Assembly: GCA_963277665.1 (NCBI GenBank)
Contig: OY728159.1
Span: 1,023,451,343 to 1,023,515,342, forward strand
Source of the DNA: Viscum album
Lineage: Eukaryota > Streptophyta > Magnoliopsida > Santalales > Viscaceae
Length of the DNA: 64,000 bases
Direction: 5' to 3'
Numbering within the stretch: position 1 is the first letter of the stretch; every line of letters begins with the position of its first letter. Positions 1 through 11,060 of this stretch are shown here, one piece after another. The notes beneath the pieces are model-generated. The model was given only the letters and a program-made list of their open reading frames with translations. It did not search any database and was not told where the DNA came from. The position numbers were made by a program, and so were the translations under genes.

Positions 1-414
1 CTTATGCTTGACTCAGGTAAAGGGAAGGCTAAGGGTGATGGCGGTTCGGGATGTTAGTCCCCATCGTTGGGGCGGAGTTGCGGGGACAACTTGTGGGTGA
101 TGATCCCCTTGTTGTGTGGAGTCCATGGGGATGTCATTAAGATGTCATTATTTGTTTGTAGACCAATTTTAGTGTCTTTGAACATATGTATTCAGATCTG
201 GTTTTGTTAAGAATTGTTTAGCATGAAAATTTCAGATTCTAATAATTGATTTTTTTTATCTATGATTTCATACTTGGGTAAATCATTCCCAAACTAGATT
301 TGTTTGATACCCGGGCACTTGTCCTAGCCCGTGGGGATAGGGAATGCCCTTCAGGCCTTTCCACAAGCTAGGTTTGGGGCCATTAATGGTGGAGACCAGA
401 TCCTATTCGTGACA
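1..414 (+). repeat. Element A: 3' part of the 5' LTR (truncated by window edge)
   Basis: This stretch matches 7328-7748 almost base for base; by eye they differ at roughly one base in eight, with small indels. It ends in gtgaca, directly followed by a primer-binding-like site, so it is the end of the left LTR. The missing start lies upstream of the window, so the left target-site duplication cannot be seen. Substitutions and indels between the two LTRs show that the insertion is not recent. Confidence 0.9.
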
Positions 415-417
415 AAA

Positions 418-430
418 TGTTATCAGAGGA
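418..430 (+). other. Element A primer-binding site (initiator-Met tRNA type)
   Basis: The sequence tgttatcagagga starts five bases after the LTR end. It differs by one base over its core from the tggtatcagag site that plant Ty3/gypsy elements use to prime minus-strand synthesis from initiator tRNA-Met. Element C has the unmutated form at 45328. The position and match fix the end of the 5' LTR. Confidence 0.75.
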
Positions 431-770
431 GGTTAATGTTTTTGGGTTATATTGTTATTTTGGGATTAGTCGGGATAGACAAGAGCTAGGACTGTCAGGG
501 CTCGAGGTATTGGTTATGAGTAGGGTTCCTGGCCCGCACCTCTCATGGCAGACCTTGAGTCACCAAAGGATGTTGGAATTTATTGATTAACTTCACTTCT
601 AGGTGAGACATGTGGGCTGCAGACCACATGTGGACATCAGGCAGATGTGGAGTAGTTGTTTCTTTTATTACAGGAATGTGTTTAGTTTATTTATATTTGA
701 TGTATTTGATTGCAATTTTCATAATTGTGGTATTGACTATTGTTTTGTGACTGTTGCATTTTGTAGCAAC

Positions 771-1860
771 ATGCCTCCTCGGAAAGCTCCCACGCACCCA
801 CAGGAGGAAGCTGGAGAGAGTTCTCCCACGCCGATTGATCAGAGGCTCGTGGAGGTTGTTGTTCCGGCTATCCAAGATTTTGGACAGGGACCAGCTCATG
901 CTCATATTCCTGTTAGGGCAGAGGAGATAGGTCCTAGAAAAGATAAAGCACAACAGTTTCTGAAAAACAAGCCTCTTACCTTCCGAGGTAGCACAAAACC
1001 CCAGGAACCAGAAGAATGGATCGAGAAGATCGAGCGTATGTTTGAGTTCCTGGAAACACCCGAGGAGCTCAGGGTGAAGTGTGCCTCCTTTCTGTTGGAG
1101 GGTCCCAGCCATAAATGGTGGGAGTCAGTGCTTTAGTCTGGGAAGAATGAGCAGATGCGCTGGGGAGATTTCAAGGCTGTCTTCAATGAACAGTATTTCC
1201 CTGAGGTGTTGGCTTATGCCAGGTCTAGAGAGTTCATGGAACTTGTTCAGGGGAATGTATCTGTGATGGAGTATGCAAACCATTTTGCTGAGTTGGTTCA
1301 GAATGCTCCATAAATTGTCTCTAATGAGCAAGCGAAGGCCCAGAGGTTTGAGAAAGGCTTGCGACCAGAGATATACACCCAAGTGTTCTTGTTTAAGCTG
1401 AGGACCTATTCTGAGGTTGTTGATCGGGTGTGCATAGTGGAGATTTATTGGAAAGGCAGAGCTGGTTTCTATGGTTCAGTATTAGTAGTGGGCAGTGGCA
1501 GCTCATCAGAGATGAAAAGGAAGAGGGAGGATCATGTGAAGAAAGGAGGGGGTAATTCAGGCCACTCTTCCAGGCAGTTTTCTTCTGCGGCTTCTGATGC
1601 GAGATCGGTCGTGTGCCACTAATGTGGGAGGCCTGGGCATATTCGAACAACATGTCCTCTTCCTCCGAAGTCTTGTTACCAGTGTGGAGGTATAGGGAAT
1701 TTGCAGTGCTTCTGCGGTGTGGCACGTCCAATCCCATGTGGGGCAGCGTTAGTGGCTTCAAGGGGAGTGGCAGCACAGTCCGAGCCGTCGAGGACTGGGG
1801 GATCTCGATTTGGTGGTCGTGGTGGTAGGGATGGATCATCTTCTGGGCAGAGCTAGTTCA
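771..1860 (+). pseudogene. gag: Element A gag (capsid/nucleocapsid), disrupted
   Basis: The gag reading frame starts at an ATG at 771 with MPPRK, preceded by about 350 bases of leader. The capsid part contains PLTFRGSTKPQEPEEWIEKI, the usual entry motif of plant gypsy gag. It is broken by TAG at 1134, TAA at 1311, TAA at 1620 and TAG at 1854, all in the same frame. The nucleocapsid keeps a CCHC zinc knuckle spacing (C-H-stop-C-GRPG-H-IRTT-C) around 1614-1660, in which one position is now the TAA stop. A degenerate second knuckle (CYQCGG) follows at about 1677. Gag would package the element RNA. Gag and protease share the frame, as expected for a fused gag-pol. It cannot make a full protein without readthrough. 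Confidence 0.9.
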
Positions 1861-1916
1861 GGGCACAAACACAGACTAGCTGTCATCCTCAGGCAGATAC
1901 TGGACATCTCCATGTA

Positions 1917-2336
1917 GTGGATCAGTCACCAGTAGGATCAGAGGAGGGACCGTCGACAGTTCGAGGTACCGTTCTGATCGAATCTTCTATAGCTACTGCA
2001 CTTTTTGATATTGGTGCCTCTGTTCAATTAATTTGTGGACATTTTGTGGACTTTCTGAATTTTCCAACTGAGTTGATGTCTTTTTCGATGGAGTTGGTGA
2101 CACCGTTGGGAACGAAGAAGGAGCAGGGCCTCAAGTGCCCCTCGTGTGAACTTTCTCTGTCAGGGGTCGAGATGGAGTGGGACCTCTTGGTCTTAGATAT
2201 GGACCTTTATTTTGTCATACTCGGGATGGATTGGCAAGTACACTTCCTGGCACACATCTATTGTTACAGACAGCATGTGAGTTTCACGACACCAGATGGG
2301 AGTCGTCAGGTTTTTCATGGAGAATGGGATCCATGA
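1917..2336 (+). pseudogene. Element A aspartic protease domain
   Basis: This domain lies in the gag frame, following the last gag stop. It contains LFDIGAS at about 2001-2021, which is the D-S/T-G-A-S active site with the middle residue changed to Ile. About 70 residues later comes VILGMDW, the conserved end of the plant gypsy protease core. The aspartate codon is at 2007-2009. The domain would cleave the Gag-Pol polyprotein. It ends in a TGA at 2334-2336, and reverse transcriptase resumes in the same frame at 2364. The changed active-site residue and flanking stops suggest it is inactive. Confidence 0.85.
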
Positions 2337-2363
2337 TCAAGTCATGCAGGGCCTCCACTCCAA

Positions 2364-3400
2364 GTGTTGGGAAGTGTTATCATCTATTTATCTTCGCTTG
2401 TGCTAGAGGATGGTATGTCCCCTGAAGTTTCACTACCTCGTGTAGTTAATGAGTTTCCCGAGGTATTCCATGATGATTTTTCTGGTTTTCCCCCAGAGCA
2501 GGATGTGGAGTTTTCGATTGATCTGGCACTTGGAACACAGCTGATATCTCTTCCCTCTTATCGCATGGACCCCACCGGGTTTAGGGAATTAAAGATACAA
2601 CTGGACAACTTAGAATCCAAAGGATTCATTCGCCCGAGCGTCTCTCCTTGGGCCACTCTTGTGTTGTATGCAAAAAGGCTGATGGATCCCTCCAGTTGGG
2701 AATTGACTACCGGATGCTGAATAAGGTAACAATTAAAAACAAATACCCTTTTCCTAGAATAGATTATTTGTTTGATCAGTTGAAGGGGGAAAGTGGTTCT
2801 CAAAGATAGACCTGCGTTCAGGGTATCATCAACTCAGGGTGAAGGAGTCAGATATCCCTAAGACAGCCTTCCAAAGCATGTACGACCACTTTGAGTATTT
2901 GGTCATGCCCTTCGGATTGACCAATGCTCCAGCGGTATTTATGGAACTTATGAATAGGGTGTTCTATCGGTATCTCGATTCCTTTGTTGTGGTGTTCATG
3001 GATGACATTATGTTTTACTATTTCTCTGAGGAGGAACACAAACATCACTTGAGGATCATTTTGGGTACATAAAGAGATCACCGCCTCTATGCAATGTTAT
3101 CAAAGTGCACTTTCTGGATCAGAGAGGTGAGATTTCTGGGGCATGTGATCTCAGAGCATGGAGTTTCAGTGGACCCTGAGAAAATTAGTGCAGTCATGTC
3201 ATGGGAGAAACCGAAGAATGTGTTCGAGATCATGCGTTTTCTTGTCTTGGCTGGTTATTACAGGCGATTTGTTCAGGATTTCTCTCTGCTTGGTTCACCG
3301 ATGACTTCCCTCACCCGGAAAAGGGTGAAGTTTGTATGGGGTCCAGAATGTCAGGCATCGTTCGAGGAGCTAAAGAGGTGGATGACTACCGCCCCCGTGC
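2364..3400 (+). pseudogene. Element A reverse transcriptase domain, frameshifted
   Basis: The N-terminal part (2364-2720) keeps FPEVFHDDFSGFPP and the fingers motif [10 protein letters not shown]. Near 2675 and again near 2795 the frame slips, so the palm lies in another frame. There the [12 protein letters not shown] motif is at about 2896-2931 and the catalytic FMDD box is at 2995-3006. The thumb/connection follows with [11 protein letters not shown] and [10 protein letters not shown], crossing a TAA at 3070. The order and motifs are those of plant Ty3/gypsy chromoviruses. The enzyme would copy the element RNA into DNA in virus-like particles. Two frameshifts and the stop make it non-functional as read. 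Confidence 0.93.
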
Positions 3401-3780
3401 TGATTTTGACAGAGGCTGGAAAGGGATATGTGGTCTACTGTGATGCTTCATGTATGGGTCTTGGGTGCGTGCTTATGCAGGATGATAATGTGGTCGCGTA
3501 TGGCTCTCGCCAACTTCGACGACATGAAAATAACAACCCAAACCATGACTTGGAGTTGGCAACGGTGATGCATGTTTTGAAGACATGGTGTCACTACCTC
3601 TTTGGGGAGAAGTTTGGGGTATAATCTGATCACAAAATCTTGGCTTATATCTTCTCGGATAAGGACTTCAACTTGAGAAAACATCGCTGGCTCGATTACT
3701 TGCAGGGGTTTGACTTTGACATTTTCTATACCCCAGGAAAGGGTAATGTAGTGGCCGACGCTTGGAGCAGAAAAGTTCTA
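3401..3780 (+). pseudogene. Element A RNase H domain
   Basis: The domain continues in the reverse-transcriptase palm frame. [16 protein letters not shown] at about 3427-3474 carries the first catalytic Asp. [15 protein letters not shown] at about 3544-3588 carries the Glu, and SDHKILAYIF follows with another Asp. A TAA at 3622-3624 splits the domain just before SDHK. FYTPGKGNVVADAWSR marks the end and matches the usual G-x-x-N-x-V-A-D-x-L-S-R tail. RNase H degrades the RNA strand of the RNA-DNA hybrid during replication. The catalytic acids are present but the reading frame is interrupted. Confidence 0.88.
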
Positions 3781-3989
3781 GTGCAGGCTTTGAGGAAGTC
3801 TAGTGATGAGTGGACTTTAATGGGTCTCTTTTCTCAGATGCATGTGGAGACCAGGGAATACAGTGGAGGGGCATTCTTGGAAAGCGTGCAGTTGACTCCT
3901 TCTCTATTGGAGTTGATTCAGCAGGAACAGCCCAGTGATGATCTTTGTCAGTGGTCCAAGAAGTTCCTTTATGGTGGGGAGACATCCTC

Positions 3990-5331
3990 TGATTGGTCGT
4001 CTTCTCCCGAGGGCATCTTGTGCTTCAAGGGTCGTTCAGTAGTGCCATTATCTCTACGGAAGGTGGTGATGCATGATAGCCACCAGTCTCAGTGGGTTGT
4101 CCATCCGGGTGCCACTAAGATGTATTATGATGTTCGTCGGAAGTTTTGGTGGCCTGGTATGAGACGGGACATAGCATACTTTATTTCAAGATGCTACACA
4201 TGTCAGCCGGTGAAAGAAGAGCACCAAAGGCCATCCGGTTTGCTCCAACCACTACCCATTCCTACCCGTAAGTAGGAAGAGGTCACGATGGACTTCATTT
4301 TTGGATTAGCTCGTACACCTCAGGATAAGAATTCTATTTGGGTGGTGATTGATCGTCTGACCAAATCAGCCCACTTCATTCTGATAAAAGATGCATGTAA
4401 AGTAGATGAGTTGGGCCATTTTTATCTTTAGAAAGTGGTGAGACTCAATGGTGTACCATCAACTGCTGTCTCAGATAGAGACCCCCGCTTCACTTATAGA
4501 TTTTGGGAAGGCCTTCAGAAGGCCTTGGGGTCTCAGATTAAGATGAGCACGACATACCACCCATAGACGGATGGTCAAATAGAGCGAGCGAATCAGATAT
4601 TGGAGGACATGCTTCATGCATGTGTCATGGACTTTGGAGGTTCTTGGGATAGCCATTTGGGATTGGTAGAGTTTGCTTATAATAATAGTTACCAATCCAC
4701 GATTCAAATGGCCCCTTTTGAGGTGCTCTATGGTCGGCCTTGTCGGTCCCCCCTATGTTGGGCTGAGGTAGGAGAGACTTCACTGTTGGGGCCGAGCCTT
4801 TTGTAGCAGACTTCTGAGAAGGTCAAGCTGATCAGGCAGCACTTATTGATAGCTCTGAGTCGTCATAAATCTTATGCTGACTGGAGGCGTCGAGACCTAG
4901 TGTTTTTTGTGGGTGACATGGTATTCTTAAAAGTGGCCCCTCGTCTGTGCCATCGTCCATTGGGGAAGCAAGGTAAGCTGATGCCACGGTATGTCAGACC
5001 CATTGAGATCACCGAGCGTATTGGAAAGGTGGCATACAGGTTGGACTTACCTTCTCATTTGACGTCTATCCATGATGTCTTCCACGTCTCTCAGCTGAAG
5101 AAATACAATCTGGATCCATCCCATGTGTTGAGTTGGGATGAACTGGAGATAGATCCTGACATGTCTATCATTGAGAGGCCGGTGAAAATAGTGGACTCCC
5201 AAGAGAAGATACTTCTAGGAATGTCTATTCCATTAGTTTGGGTTTTATGGCAGCATGGGAAGGATACACATGAGACATGGGAGCGAAAGTCATGGGTCGA
5301 GGAAGAGTACCAATTCTTGTTTTCCAACTGA
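3990..5331 (+). pseudogene. Element A integrase with chromodomain-like tail
   Basis: The HHCC zinc module runs from about 4060 to 4210 (H-x-S-x...HPGATKMYYDV, then CYTCQPVK). The DDE core has VVIDRLTKSAHF at about 4339, AVSDRDPRFT at about 4468 and GQIERANQILEDML at about 4573. The C-terminal part contains VFHVSQLKKY. It ends with a chromodomain-like segment (ERPVKIVDSQEKILLG...VLWQHGKDTHETWE), which in chromoviruses directs insertion to particular chromatin. In-frame TAG stops lie at 4273, 4429, 4564 and 4804. Several are what a C-to-T change at a CAG codon would give. The terminal TGA is at about 5329. The chromodomain-like tail and 2.4 kb LTRs suggest the Tekay/Del lineage. Confidence 0.92.
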
Positions 5332-5365
5332 GATTCATGTTGACTTTTTGGGGTGGAAAGTCCTT

Positions 5366-5380
5366 CATGGTGGGGAGAAT
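5366..5380 (+). other. Element A polypurine tract
   Basis: The purine-rich run atggtggggagaat sits directly before the 3' LTR and 35 bases past the integrase stop. Such a tract primes plus-strand DNA synthesis. Its position supports the LTR start at 5381. Confidence 0.7.
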
Positions 5381-7748
5381 TATCACATAAAAGACATATT
5401 TTAATGGTATTTTTCATTTAATTTACATCCTTACTTTGTTTTGGGGGTTTCCCTAGGTTTTAGGGAGGAATAGATGAGTATTCATGAATTGGGCCAAACC
5501 GTGAGTCTATTTCTAGATTAAAAAATAAATTTTGTATCTTTTATAAAATTATCCTTTTTCAACATTTTTCATCCATTAAAATTCTCAATTAACATCCCCT
5601 AACCTATTAACACCACCAAGGTAATTTGGAGCTTTTAGAAATCCATAACTAGGGTATATTTGGGTTTTTATCTAAGGGGTTGGGCCTACCCGAAAGCCCA
5701 ATTCCTGTTTTAAAAATAAAATTTGATTTTGTTATAACATATTCAATATTTGTGATTTTTCGGTGATTCCATGTCTCACTAAATCCCAGATAACCCAGAC
5801 ATGCGTCTGAACTCCCTCCCCCCTCTTTGGAGCTCTGTATAATTGCTCTTTGGTGCCGAACACCTTACAGTTCCTCAAATCGCCCAGATTTGAAGAGGTA
5901 AAGTATTGCTTTCATAACTCTCTCAATTATCAATATTTTACCTCCATTATAGTTCCTAAATGAGATAATACATCTTTTTAAAACGTACCCTAAATTTGGG
6001 CTATTTTAAATTTCAGATACTGGATTTTTGGAGTGATTACATCAAGATACTTCAAATAAATGAGCCCTTTTCTTTTCTCTTTCAAATTACTTTGTGTTTA
6101 ACTCATTGTTCTTAGGGTTTCTTCGGTTATAATTGAGTTTAATAATGTCCAGAAACTAGGATTTCAAACCTAGGGTTTAACTTTGGGATTTCATGGCCAA
6201 TTTGTGTGGTTTTAGGTTTGATCTAGTTCTCTCTTGGTGCGGCGGGGGTGCGATTTTATTTTTGCCCGGAGATTCAAGGGTTTTTGCTAATTTGGTAGGT
6301 GATTCCATTGTGTGTGCAATTTTTGTGAATTAGATTGCTGTTTTCATGGTACCTTGATGTTTATTTCACTTGAATGTTTCTGTAAAAATTGGTTTTAGTT
6401 GCATTCATAATGCAAATGAATTTTAAGTTCCAATTTTTGTTGAAATTGGGGGTTTTTCATTCAAATCATTTATTGGTTCATTTTGGGATGCCCCATAACT
6501 GAATTTTTGGTTTCATTAAAGGTTTTTGAACTGAAATTTTGTTTTAATAACTTAAAAGTGTTAACATAGTGTGAAAGGTGGATATCTTAAAGAGATTTGG
6601 GTGCAAAACAATGTGATGTTTTGAGAGGTTGTTTTATTGGAAATAAAATTGTTTTATTGTGTGTTTTAAATGGTATAAAATGTGTGTAGCTACTGTACAA
6701 TTTGTTTGTGAGTAGGAGTGATATTTTATATGAAAAAGGATGTCTGTTGTTTGCTGAAATTTTTTTAGCACAAAAAGGGGAAGCCCGGGTACCTAGGTGG
6801 GGCGGATTTGTGCTAGTACAGCTAGTGGATCGGATGGGTTTTGTCCCTGTTCCACTTAGCATATGAATAACAACAACTCTAACTAAACTATTTGGATGAT
6901 TATTGGGGACCACAAGGTTAGGGGTTTGTTCCCTACTAGTGGCTCGTGCACGAGAATGGATTTTTCTTTGGTTACTCTACACCGAGGTATGAGGTACATA
7001 GGGCCCGAGACAACATAGTGCTTAGGGGTGTTCCCGATTTTGATTCTCATTGGATTTGTGGTATTTACCCGTGTTGTGGGTTATTTTTGGCAGTACTTTA
7101 CAGTATCTCACATTCCTATTTAATGTGCTAACATTCTGAAATTCTCGGATTGAAAACTGTTTCCATTTGAATGTTGCATTTCATTAAATTTTAACACTTT
7201 TCACCTTGTGTATTAAAATTGCTTATTTTGTTCACATTGTATTGTATGCTCTATGGAATCATATGGTGGTATAATATTGGGCTTATTCTCACACCCTACT
7301 TACACCCCTTGGGTGTAAGTAGAACTGCTTATGCATGACACAGTTAAAGGGAAGGCTATGGGTGATGGCGGTTCGGGATGTTAGTCCCCATCGTTGGGGC
7401 GGAGTTGCGCGGATGACTTGCAGGTGATGATCCCCTTGTCGTGTGGAGTCAATGGAGATGTCATTATGTTGTCATTATTTGTTTTTAGACCACTTTTAGT
7501 GTCTTTGAACATATGTATTCAGATCTGGTTTTGGTAAGAACTGTTTAGCATGAAAAATTCATATTCTAATAATTGATTGTTTTTTTTTTTGATTTATGCT
7601 TTCATACTCGGGTAAATCGTTCCCAAACCAGATTTGATTGATACCTGGGAACATGTTCCAGCCCGTGGTGATAGAGAACACCCTTAGGGCCCTGCCACGG
7701 GCTAGGTTTGGTGCCATTAATGGTGGCGACCAGATCCGGTTCGTGACA
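5381..7748 (+). repeat. Element A 3' LTR (complete, about 2.37 kb)
   Basis: It starts tatcac and ends gtgaca. The ends form an inverted repeat if the start was once tgtcac (one G-to-A change), which fits the TG...CA rule. Bases 7328-7748 match the 5' LTR remnant at 1-414. The LTR contains an exact 10-bp palindrome at 7298-7320. A 2.4 kb LTR is long for gypsy elements in general but usual for the Tekay/Del group. No LTR gene was seen. Confidence 0.88.
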
Positions 7749-10655
7749 GCGTACGTTAAAAGAAACATTCTCTTTTGTCGTTTAGTAAAACAATTCATAG
7801 AAAAAGATTCTTTTTGTATAAAAGTAAAATTCAATGGGGTTTATACACCGTATAAAATATAGTTGTGTATAAAATGAAATGTGCCTCAATGAATGGAGAT
7901 TGAGACGAAGTCCCTTACCTCGGGTCCGACTTGACTCGATCATTCTTTAACGTCCTGAATAATAAACATGAGTTAATTTCTATTTTCTTAAGAACCTTTT
8001 TCAAGTTAATTATTCCTTTTATATCACCTATTTCCATGTTATAATCATTATGTAACCATTTAAGTTAATAATGTTTGTTTTTTCGATATTTGTTTCTTAA
8101 GTCGAAAGTGGATTTCTTATAATTACATGTTGTTCGTGTGGTGAAAGGTTATTTATATCCAGAATGACATTCCGGATTTGGATATCATATATATAATATA
8201 TATCTAGCATATACATGTATTTATAATATCACATAATCATTTAGAGGTAAGAAATGAAATTCACCGTTCATGGAGACGGTAAACCGTACGTACGCATGAA
8301 CGCTACTTTCATTTCTATGTCATATTAATGGAATTAAAACTAAATGGGAGGTATGTATATTTTAATTCCAGAATTATATTAATCATTTAGATGTAACACA
8401 CATCATATATATCCATTATATATATTTACTTATAATTTTACATTACATTTGGGGATAAAAAATGAAATGCACCGTTCATGGAGATAGTAACCCGTACGTA
8501 TGCATGAACGCTACTTTCATTTCTATCTCATAATTTAATGGGAAGAAATAATAATGATATAGAGGGATATTATAATCTTAGTATAACATCATATATAATA
8601 ACTTTAAATACATCCTTTATACGTCCCACATATGGCATTAACGAATCAAATCACTTTGAGGGGGCGGTAGTCTGCACTTCCTTAAATGAAGATATCGCGT
8701 TGACCCATAATGGAAAACATAAAGGTATGACCAAAATTAAAAATACATAAGCTTAAGGAAAACATAAACATATTATATATCATATATAAATATATTTTCA
8801 TCTTAATGGCCACCTTTGAAGGTGTTAATAGAATGTTGAACAATCATCGTTTCGGGATCCAGAAATTTGCCATCCACAGAAATAGTATGTTCTTTAACCA
8901 TTAGATGTAGGTGTTTGTATGTGTAGCTCGAATCCTTCTTATAACAACATCTTAGTATATGGAAGTTACAGGTTTTGTTAAAAAAGAAATGAATAAATAG
9001 TGTTTATGGGGGCTGGAGAAGAAAAATAAAACCAAAGGACTCAAATGAAGACATTACCTTAAAATCAGGTAACTCCCTTTGGTTTGAGCTCAAAGGCTTC
9101 CTTGGGAAGACTTCTGCCCAAAATTAGGCATCAAGGAGTAAGAGAGAGATGTGGATATACAAAATGGGCAGGGTTTGGCCGAGCCAATGGCTTTGGAAGT
9201 GTGGGTATGGTGGTAGAGGTGGGGACCTTTTATAAGAGGAGAGGAGGGGCACTCTTGGAAAGTAAAGGAATGTTACTTTATTTTAAAATGCGTTTCGGAT
9301 TCAAAAGGTCCCACATTGATATAATTATAGGTTAAGTTGATAAGGGTTCTAAATATACCCATCCAATAGGTTTTGGACATGTGTAGGTCAAATATTTTAC
9401 ATTATCTTTTCATTTTATTTAAATCCTTTATTAATGAGGTAATCGCTACATCATCATGATGTCATAAATAATTTAATACATTTAATTCCTCAAAATTATA
9501 AAAAAATATAATGATGTAGGAAATCGTTTTATCTTTCTAATGAATATTTATAGTAAACAATATGACTTGTATAACCCCATGTAAAAATTGTTTTAGTATA
9601 ACATTTAATGTTTGTGTCATTTTTACTTTAACACTAAATAAAAAAGTTATTTATGTCATTTCCCAACCAATGTGGCTCCATGGGGTCCCCAAGTTGACCC
9701 ATGGATTTTCGTAGTCGGCCATGACATATACAATGAGGGTAGGACATGTGTCAATCTCATCTCATTTTATTAAAACATTATTTTTACCTTAAACTACACT
9801 AATAGCCTCTAAACGCGATTAAGAACTTAAAAGATACTATTCACCATAAAATTATTTTAATCTCATTGAACCACATTTTACATCTTAATGACAACCATGT
9901 ATGTTGGATTTTTTAAAATAAAATCACAGAAGTGACAAAGTTTCATTTAAACGAAAAATCAGTTTCTTTAACTACAACTTAGTGGTTTCACTATTCATCA
10001 AAAATTGAAGTTTTTCAGAAAAATTCCAAAACTTCTCCCTAAGCTATATTTTATATTCTGAATTCAAAAATTATGTCTATTTTAAAAAATTCAAATCATA
10101 TAAGTCACATTAATTAATTTAATAATTAATTCCCGCTGTCATGACAAATAGCGTGTTTTTATGAAACAATAAGTATCAAAAGATTGACACTAGTTTAAGT
10201 CCAATTTCAAAGTAAAATTGATTCCAATGACCACCATTGGATTAAATGATAAAAATATATTCTAATTTCACATTAAAACCAATTCAAAAGATAATCTACT
10301 CATATAAATAAATTATATTACAAAGAGGTTTTGAATTAAAATACAACATTTTTTCACTATTCATTAAAAAAATGAACTTTTTCAGAAAAATACCAAAAAT
10401 TCACACAAAGTAAATTTTGATGTCCCAATCATAAAGAATAAGTTTATTTTGACAAACATAGCATATAAAATTGTCAAAAGATTTATTTAAAAATGGTTTG
10501 CCATAAAAAGGCAGTTAAACAATCTTTTAAAAATATTAGTGTATTTCATGCTTAAGATTGGATTTATTTTCATTTTAAGCCTCTAAAACACCATCTAATT
10601 AATTAATAGGCATAGATAAAAATATCTATTATTCATTAATTAGTTGGGATGTTAC
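7749..10655 (-). repeat. L1: remnant of a D1-type LTR, cut by element A
   Basis: This AT-rich region shares several blocks, in the same order, with the regions called L2 and L3. These are a ccctta box (7910; 16565; 28505), a tttataagag...gaggggcac block (9220; 17470; 29610) and an aaggc...acaatctttt block (10510; about 18595; 31424). Its right end, gggatgttaca at 10655, reads TGTAACATCCC on the minus strand, a typical LTR start. The left part is missing because element A lies there. It contains two hairpin units at 8251-8316 and 8459-8525. Homology is weak and patchy. Confidence 0.55.
8251..8525. repeat. Tandem hairpin units in the D1-type LTR
   Basis: Two units about 208 bases apart each contain gttcatg ... 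catgaac as inverted arms around a core ending ccgtacgta. An outer pair, agaaatgaaa / tttcatttct, extends the stem. The same motif, more decayed, occurs about three times at 28,840-29,290 in L3 with a spacing near 190 bases. The units are therefore part of the LTR family rather than a chance palindrome. Function is unknown. Confidence 0.7.
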
Positions 10656-11060
10656 AATTGTTGTATAAAAATTCCATCAAAGGATGGTGTTGATCCACAC
10701 TACCTTTGAAATTTTTAGAGTAATCCTTCATCAAATATTCTATTGTTTCAATGGACCTCTAGGATAATATATATATTAATAGATGACATGTAACATATAA
10801 ACTCAAATATATATCTAGATTGTGCTAAATAAATCTCTATAACTATTAGGTAAACCTATGTTCTCGATCAGTTACAACAATGTTTGTAGCTACATACAAT
10901 CTTTTCACTCCCTTAATATAGATTCTATAATGCTAATCAAGTGGTAAATATTCATTAATTGTAACGAAATGTGGTGATTTCCCAAGGTCGTCGACTATAA
11001 CCCAAATAAAATTGTATCTTAAAGACGTTTTGGGTGTCCAATGATGAAATTCATGGTAAT
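10656..11060 (-). pseudogene. Element D1 integrase core, heavily decayed
   Basis: Read on the minus strand, one frame gives NFIWVIVDDLGKSPHF at about 11020-10970, matching the first catalytic Asp region of gypsy integrase (xWVxVDRLTKSAHF). IVVTDREHRFT follows at about 10880-10850, matching the second Asp region. SIETIEYLMKDYSKNF and PLMEFLYNN come next, matching the third acidic region and the LxEFAYNNSY block. Stops and small slips occur between these motifs. The coding similarity stops exactly where the LTR-like TGTAACATCCC begins at 10655, so the integrase C-terminus and polypurine tract are missing. Confidence 0.75.

Larger units (their letters stand above)
1..7748 (+). mobile_element. 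Element A: Ty3/gypsy chromovirus (Tekay/Del-like), inactive
   Basis: The parts run in the order LTR (partial), primer site, gag, protease, reverse transcriptase, RNase H, integrase plus chromodomain, polypurine tract, LTR. The interior is about 5 kb, normal for a complete plant chromovirus. At least nine in-frame stops and two frameshifts make it a dead copy. Its right end sits against sequence that looks like the middle of a D1-type LTR, so A appears to have inserted into an older element. The lineage name is inferred from the chromodomain and LTR length, not from a search. Confidence 0.9.

Noticed and set aside
418..440. tRNA gene near the primer-binding sites
   Set aside because: Only about 12 bases complementary to a tRNA 3' end are present, as expected for retrotransposon priming; no cloverleaf can be formed.
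771..5331. Element A as an envelope-carrying retrovirus-like element
   Set aside because: The integrase/chromodomain frame ends about 50 bases before the 3' LTR, leaving no room for an envelope gene.
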